A stretch of DNA of 64,000 bases, from NCBI GenBank assembly GCA_020205615.1, contig CM035156.1, positions 19,371,128 to 19,435,127 of the forward strand, written 5' to 3'. Position numbers and translations under genes: made by a program. Source of the stretch: Panax quinquefolius. Lineage: Eukaryota; Streptophyta; Magnoliopsida; Apiales; Araliaceae. Position 1 is the stretch's first letter. Each line of letters opens with the position of its first letter. Positions 57,978-64,000 of the stretch are shown one piece after another. The notes beneath the pieces are model-generated. The model had not been told where the DNA came from. It saw only the letters and a program-made list of their open reading frames with translations, and did no database searches.

Positions 57978-59520
57978 CTGGATTACTGAAAAAAACCTAG
58001 AAAGATTCTTAGTTTTAAATCTGTATGTTTGTTGTAGTCAAGGCGCTGGGTTAGCAGATGATAGAGAGGGAGAGAGGGGCTGACTTTTAAACGTGGGAGT
58101 ATACCATTTTGGAATGTGGCTCCTTGGGGGAAGGGGAAAATTAGAAGCAAGAAAGGAGGAGAGAAATAGAGGCGATGATTTTCAGTTTTCAATTATGCTT
58201 CTGCTCCTCCTTTGTTCAATTTATGGCCGCGCGAGATAGAGGGAGAGGAAGAAAGTGGTTCTGTTGTTGAGAAGTCTTCCACTTATTTAATGGTTTTTGA
58301 ATATACGGAGAGGACAAAGAGAGCACTTCATTTGGGTCTTGGAGAGAGCCGAGAGGCACTTACTTGGAGTTTACTATTATCAAAATATAAGTGATTTTAT
58401 ATGATAATAAATTTATTTATTTAAAATCTATAATATAAAACAGAGTAGAGTGAAAAATATCCCATCCAAGTTTACCGGTGCTCTCTCTCATTCCCTTTTA
58501 TTCAAATTTCAAATTTCTCTCTCTCTGTGGTCTACCAGACTACCACACACATGATTCTCCCTTATTCCCCCAAACAACTCCATCGCTCAAAATTCCCCTA
58601 AATCTCTTATCTCTCATACCCAGCCCTAGTTCCAGCCCCAAATCTCTCATATCCAACCCTAAATATGATACCCAGTCCCTGATTTACGAAACAGAGCAAG
58701 AAAGTAACTAGAATCAAAAGGCCTGGAAGTCACGGTCCGGCGTCACTGACTCACTGTCGTCGACAGCTCCGACACTGTCGCGTCACTGTCCTCGACACCT
58801 CCGACGTGTAATTTCCGGCAGCCGAATTGATACTCGGGTTTCCATTGAAGTCCCGATATAATTTCTCAAATTCTTCCTCATTACGTTGTTGCCCCCTCTT
58901 ATTTACGTCCCTTCTTTAACATTATTTTTAATCAGTAGAGGGTATTAAACATTATTTTTAATATTTATTTTTTGTTGAAGTATTGGTGTTCGATTTTTTT
59001 CAGGAAATCTGGTTGGACAAGAGAACTGGAGGGGTTTGCTTGTAGATTTCTTCAAAGGCGTTGTCAATTACAGGGATAGATGATAGGAGATACTGGAATC
59101 TAGGTGAACATTCATACCACTTATATATAGTTATACGTAAATTGTTTTGATTCCAAGATAATTGTTATGATCTCCAAAAAATAATAAAATAAGAAATAAA
59201 TAAATTTTTAAGGGTTAAAGCTTAACTGGAATTTATGTTTGGTCAAGGAATTGATCTATAAATTTTAATAATTTTGAAGATGAAACAAAAATTCTAGCCA
59301 ATTGAAAGGATCTTGGTAACTAACAAGATGAAATTTTAATCAACCACGTGTATTAATTTTGGTTGGAGTATCTTATTATATTACATAGGATGCCCATGCA
59401 CAGAAAGTTGCAACAAATCCAAGTTTTTAATTTGGAAGCTTCCTCACCTTGTACTACAATGCATTTTGTTTTTGGAGTTAAACAAATTTGTGCTTGTATT
59501 ATTCATTACACAATATTCAT
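57978..59520. other. RLP44 promoter side and leader-like DNA before the PPR pseudogene
   Basis: 57978-58400 is the RLP44 5' flank. At 58470-58690 lies a CT-rich leader-like stretch (TCTCTCTCATTCCCTTTTAT, TCTTATCTCTCATACCCAG) that recurs at 61190-61340. A GC-rich patch at 58720-58830 has repeated CACTGTCGTCGACAGCTCCG-like words. No exon could be assigned. Confidence 0.5.
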
Positions 59521-59525
59521 TACAG

Positions 59526-60780
59526 CAATGTGAATGAGAATAGCGGTGGGCCGATACGAAGCAACTGTTTGAGTTTTGGATTAGGTCTTTGGATAATAGC
59601 GGGAAGCCTAATAAGCCTGATGTGAGTTTGTATAATCATTATCTGAGAGCTAATTTGATGACGGGTGCCTCTGTTGCTGAGCTGTTGGATATAGTGGCGC
59701 AAATGGAGGATTATGGGATCACACCCAATACGGTGTCCTTTAATTTTGTGTTGAAGGCTATGCACCTGACTAGAGAGACAGAGGCAGCTGAAAAATTGAT
59801 TGACAGGTATTTTTCTGTGTATTTGTAATTGTCAGTTAAGAACTAGAAATTTACAAAGTTTGTGCTTAGTCCTTACTTTATTTTGATACCATTTGGCATT
59901 TTGACAGTCCGTTCTGTTGCATAAGGTACTTTCTGTCTACATCATGGGAATTGATTCCTCACAATGTTTGACTATATGATGGATGAAATTTATACTTCAT
60001 TGATATCAGGATGATCCAGACAGGAAAATAATCTAAAGAATCCTTGCCTGATGGTGAGTCATATGATTTGGTTGTTGGCATGTTGCTTTTAACAAATCAA
60101 ATTGATGCTGCATTGAAGAATGAGTTTAAAGAATGGGTGCAGAGCTGTGTTAACAAAGGGAGGCTGGATACGTTGGTTGCAATTATTGAAAGATGCAAGG
60201 TATACCTGTTCTGGCTTATTGTTAAAATTTCTTTATGACATGTTATTAGCTTTTGAATATAATTCCTCACATGACTGTCATTTTGGATGCTACTAGAAAA
60301 TGAATCAGAACAAGGCCTTATGTCCACCTTGGAACTTGTGCTACTATATAGCAGATGTTGCTATGGAAGCTGATCATAATGAGCTTGCTTGTTATGCTCT
60401 CGAATTCATGGCTAAATGGATTGTTAAGGGTGAGAATGGGAGACCCCCTGTTCACCTTTCTGTAGATGAAGGACTGGTCGTAACTGCCCTTGGAACTGCT
60501 GGCAGAACTTACAGTTCTAAACTCCTGGATGGTGCATGTGCAATTCTTAAGCTATCATTGCGTCAAAAGAAGGCACCTAATCCAGAATCTTACCTTGGGA
60601 TGATATATGCTCATGCTTCACTGGGGAACATGCAAAAGGCATTTAAGACGCTGCATGAGTTTGAAACCACTTATGGAGATACTACTAAAGAAACTGGAGA
60701 AGATCTATTCTCTCCATTTTTCACGCTACATCCATTGGTTGTGGCATGCTCCAAACAGGGCTGTGCAACTTTGGATTCAG
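59526..60780 (+). pseudogene. Truncated At1g26460-like PPR gene copy
   Basis: Three exon-like blocks: about 59526-59806, 60008-60199 and 60298-60780, with preserved donors (GACAG|GTATTT, TGCAAG|GTATAC) and acceptors. They encode parts of a mitochondrial P-type PPR protein like Arabidopsis At1g26460: FWIRSLDNSGKPNKPDVSLY and LYNHYLRANLMTGAS in the first, ESYDLVVGMLLLTNQ and EWVQSCVNKGRLDTLV in the second, and CPPWNLCYYIADVAME, SVDEGLVVTALGTAGRTYSS and PLVVACSKQG in the third. Defects: a frame change with a TAG near 59539 before the FWIRSLD block; stops around 60028-60050 before PDGESYD; and loss of about 20 codons between AALK and EWVQ. The remaining C-terminal half of the family (some 250 residues) is not found to the right. 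Kept introns show a DNA-level duplication remnant, not a retrocopy. Confidence 0.8.
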
Positions 60781-61184
60781 TAAGTCTTTTCATTTAGTTT
60801 TCATCAGTCACATATAGTGTTTTCAGCACTCATTAATTTAATTTTTTTATGTAATTGCTATCTTATGATGTTTTGTCACTACATCTATACATCATGTATT
60901 ATTTTTCATGTATAGTTTATGCAGTGGTCAAAAGGTTGGAGTATTAGGTTAGTGATTTTTATATTGTAGGCTGTAACTCTTTTTTTGTTGATAATTTCTT
61001 CGGTAGATAAGATTTAAGATCATTATTAAAAAAAAAGAAGGAAAAAGAATCAAGGCTTATGATTTCAAAAACTGTATTATGAGCCCAAATAGTGACGCTT
61101 AATTACTGCATCTATCTCATTCCTCCTTATTCAAGTGTCTCATCAAAGCAGAGAGAGAAAACAACTCGATCCCATCAAAGCTCC

Positions 61185-61345
61185 ACGTCAGCAGCTCTCT
61201 CTCATTCCTCCTTATTCAAATTTCAAACCTTCTCTCTCTCTGTTCTTACGCTCACAAAGCTCTTATCTCTCATACCCAGCCAACTCGATCCCCCCACACA
61301 ACTCGATCCCTCTCAATTCCCCTAAATCTCTTATCTCTAACGTAG
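61185..61345 (+). repeat. Second copy of the CT-rich leader-like sequence
   Basis: Shares CTCTCTCTCATTCC, TTATTCAAATTTCAAA, TTCTCTCTCTCTGT, TCTTATCTCTCATACCCAGC and CCCCTAAATCTCTTATCTCT with 58470-58640 in the same order. Lies downstream of the PPR pseudogene in the same orientation, so the pair may mark a partial tandem duplication of a 5' end. Confidence 0.7.
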
Positions 61346-64000
61346 AAGCAGAAGAAGAAGTCGAAGATCTAAGACCTTCTCCTCTTGGCTCTCCTCTTCC
61401 TCGGCACCTTAGGTCGTGCTGATCGACTTTCTACGAACGAGATTTCGATACCCACCCACTGGTCCAATAATCCTTATATTGGTATTTTTGTGTGCTTCAG
61501 TTGAGTTGGAAATTTCAATTTTTATGTTCAATAACAGCTTATTTCCCATGATTTCTTATTTTCTAATCTCAATCTTTACTTCCATTAATTTTAATTTGGC
61601 CTGAATATTGTCAATGAATGAGAACTCCATCTGACAAGGAAATTATAGTTTCTGTTGACCTCCATTACAATGTACTATGCAAACAATTGTATCTTGCATA
61701 TTACGTGTTCGATAAAATGTCGATAAGAAGAGAAACATGTACACCTCCATTACATACATTCATTTGTTTTGACTTATTGCTTTTGATAGGAACTTTTCTT
61801 CCGTAGTGTACAAATAATTGAAAGTAGGTTGCACATGAACACCTCTCTAATTCAATGGTAGTTACTGTACTAATCGTTATGCTATATTGTCAGGCTATTT
61901 ATTTAACAATGACTTATTATAAATTATCGTTATTTCATAAGATGCTTAATATTTGTTCAGTCAATATGCTTGGTATTTATCTTAGGAATAAGAATAGAAA
62001 ACAAAACAAAAGATACTTAGTATTTTAATTCAGATTGTATGAGTTTTCATAAATGTGCTTGCCACCGCCTTTTCTCTTATGTGATTATGGGTTTCATTTT
62101 TATGGCAGGGTTAAAAGTTCTATTTTTAGTCTTTGTGTTCTTTTTATTTAATAGATTCTTGAAGTATTCATGAAAGATTGATTTTTCAGTATTTGATATT
62201 TCCAAGTAGAAATTTAGATTCTTTTTCTTTTTTCTTTAAGTTAGAGTATGCCTCTAAGTTCAAGTTTTCTTATTACGAAACTTCCAAACTTGGTTAAGTT
62301 GCATATGCAAAGAGACGTAAGATGTTATTTATGATAACTACACATAGTGATTGCGTAAATTCATCATTAGTCCCGCACTCTTAGTGTTGAAAAAGAAAAT
62401 GTGGAGTTTTTACTTTTGTTTGCAGAGGTAGTTGAAGACATCATTCAGACTCAAATCCATGGTGATTTGAGTATGCAATATATGGACATGTATGATTCAT
62501 CTAATAAGAGAAATTTTAATTTATATATTTGATATATTATTTGATTGTGGTATCATTCTTGAAGGCATAAAGCTATTCTTGCACTTTCTCTTTCCTCAAT
62601 CAAGATATCTTGCTATTAGTTACAAGCTATACTAAGTTGTATCATCTATTTGGTAACTTTAAGCGTGAATCGAAACGTCTATATTAGAAAAAGTTCACAA
62701 TTCAATAAGCATGATTTAAATTTGTATTACATTACATTTAGATAAGAGTTTAGTATTTAAAATGTCACTATAGGGCTCTACCAAGTTTGCTTATGTTTAA
62801 ATTCGATATTATTTATAGTACCTTAGGTTATTAATTGTATATCCTTGATCCCAAAAATATTTTGGCTTAAAAGACATAATTTAAGCTAATAGTCTTATAT
62901 CGAACTAAAACTTCACCAAAGTAAAACTTGTGGTGAGAGCTTTAAACCCTATTTATTTGACTACATGGAGGTTTCTCCAATTTGAAAGTTGGAAAAGATA
63001 TAAATTTTTCATATTGTTTTTCGCGTGTTACCCCTTTACCCTTTAAAATGCTAAAAGATTAGAATTCAAATGGAGGCCTTTCATAAGATGAAAAATATAC
63101 TTAGATTGAATAACAGGTTGATTGGCTTTAAAATAAATACTCCCTCTGCTCCGACGTTAGAGGTATATCGAATTTTGATGTTTTCAAAACTTAAACAAAT
63201 CATAATTTTAGGATTTTGCAAATCAACTCGAGAAAGTAAAGTCAAAATATATATCTAATTTTCGAACAGAGGAATATACCATAGATGTCACTAAAAGTAT
63301 ATTTTTGTACTACAGTAATTGGTTCACTTCTCTAGCTATTTGTTATGAAATATTTTACAGCTTTTAAATTATAGAATTGTATGAATCTTCAAGTAATCTC
63401 GGAAAAATCAAATTAGATTACAAGAAGAATAATGTTGTATTAGATTGTTTGTTACATTTGTTCATTTTTATGTGTTTGTGGATTTAATGTTTGAAAGCTA
63501 ATTTAATTATAATTAAAAGCTACTTCAATTAGAACTACCACCTTAAGAAAAAAGTATTTTCTCTAATTACATGCTCTTATAAATTATTGCACTCAGTATT
63601 CCTTTATTAAATAATAGGGTTTAGTAACTCAAACAGTACCATTAGATGCATGTGTTCCTGATGATTAAGTGTCACGGTGTCTAATTTTCAATATTTGAAT
63701 GATACCATTCATTTTGAATTTCTTATTGATTAACACGGTAAGTTGGATGAAAATTAATCAGAGTTAGTGTTGATAAAGTTATATCTAATATTCTATTTAA
63801 TTACACTTGCTTAAGAAATGCTTTGAACTTTGAATTTAGTCTATTACTTGACAACTATTTGTGTGGAGAAACTTTTAAATTTATTTTTTATTGTTTCTTT
63901 CCTTTCTGATGTATCGAATTGAATTCATCCGAATACTGAATTCCTCACTTTCATGTGCCTCCTAACGCGTAATGACTATGATTTATTAGCTTGACTTATT
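61346..64000. other. AT-rich DNA without recognisable genes
   Basis: No exon homologous to the missing part of the PPR gene or to anything else was found. One MITE lies at 63138-63277. Confidence 0.65.
63138..63277. mobile_element. Short Stowaway-type MITE
   Basis: The left end reads TACTCCCTCTGCTCCGA. The reverse complement of the right end reads TATATTCCTCTGTTCGAAAA. TA-bounded, with an inner inverted repeat (ATATCGAATTTTGA against ATATATATTTTGA). About 140 bp, non-coding. Confidence 0.65.

Overview
The window is nuclear DNA of a flowering plant, very probably a core eudicot. The evidence is long AT-rich intergenic DNA, many-exon genes with GT/AG introns, MITEs, a SINE tail and LTR retroelements. 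The species cannot be told from the sequence. The gene order DYW-type PPR, CGR pectin methyltransferase, HflX GTPase and, further on, RLP44 matches what I remember of the Arabidopsis chromosome 3 interval At3g49710 to At3g49750, so most of the left half is an ancient collinear block.

Layout: 1-4276 is gene-free apart from two MITEs. 4277-6424 (+) is an intronless DYW-class PPR gene. 7022-9551 (-) is a six-exon CGR2/CGR3-like gene. 11309-16560 (-) is a 13-exon organellar HflX GTPase with an apparent one-base frameshift in exon 1 and an Asn in the G3 motif. 18182-34135 (+) is an 11-exon DUF21/CBS (CNNM-type) gene whose intron 8 holds an 11.2 kb array LTR-gag-LTR-gag-LTR of a non-autonomous, gag-only retroelement on the minus strand. 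35617-39913 (+) is a tandem CNNM copy with the same exon plan but a nonsense codon and a frameshift in exon 7. 41085-50700 (-) is an eight-exon squalene epoxidase; its 5.2 kb intron 3 is mostly LTR-derived. 51691 to about 56000 is a second LTR element without recognisable enzymes, carrying two minisatellites. 57150-57977 (-) is RLP44. About 59520-60780 is a decayed copy of an At1g26460-like PPR gene. The rest is AT-rich non-coding DNA.

How the genes relate: most are independent housekeeping genes (organelle RNA editing, organelle ribosome GTPase, ion-transport-like membrane protein, sterol synthesis). CGR2-like and RLP44 are functionally linked by published work: one sets pectin methylesterification in the Golgi, the other reports pectin state to brassinosteroid signalling.

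Caveat: copies of the same retroelement differ mainly at CAG/CTG and CG sites, often by small indels. This looks like read or consensus error at methylated cytosines, so single-base lesions in this window, including the two gene frameshifts, should be treated with care. I saw no CRISPR array, operon or other prokaryotic system and no clearly undescribed molecular system. The most distinctive structure is the tandem gag-only LTR array inside a gene intron.
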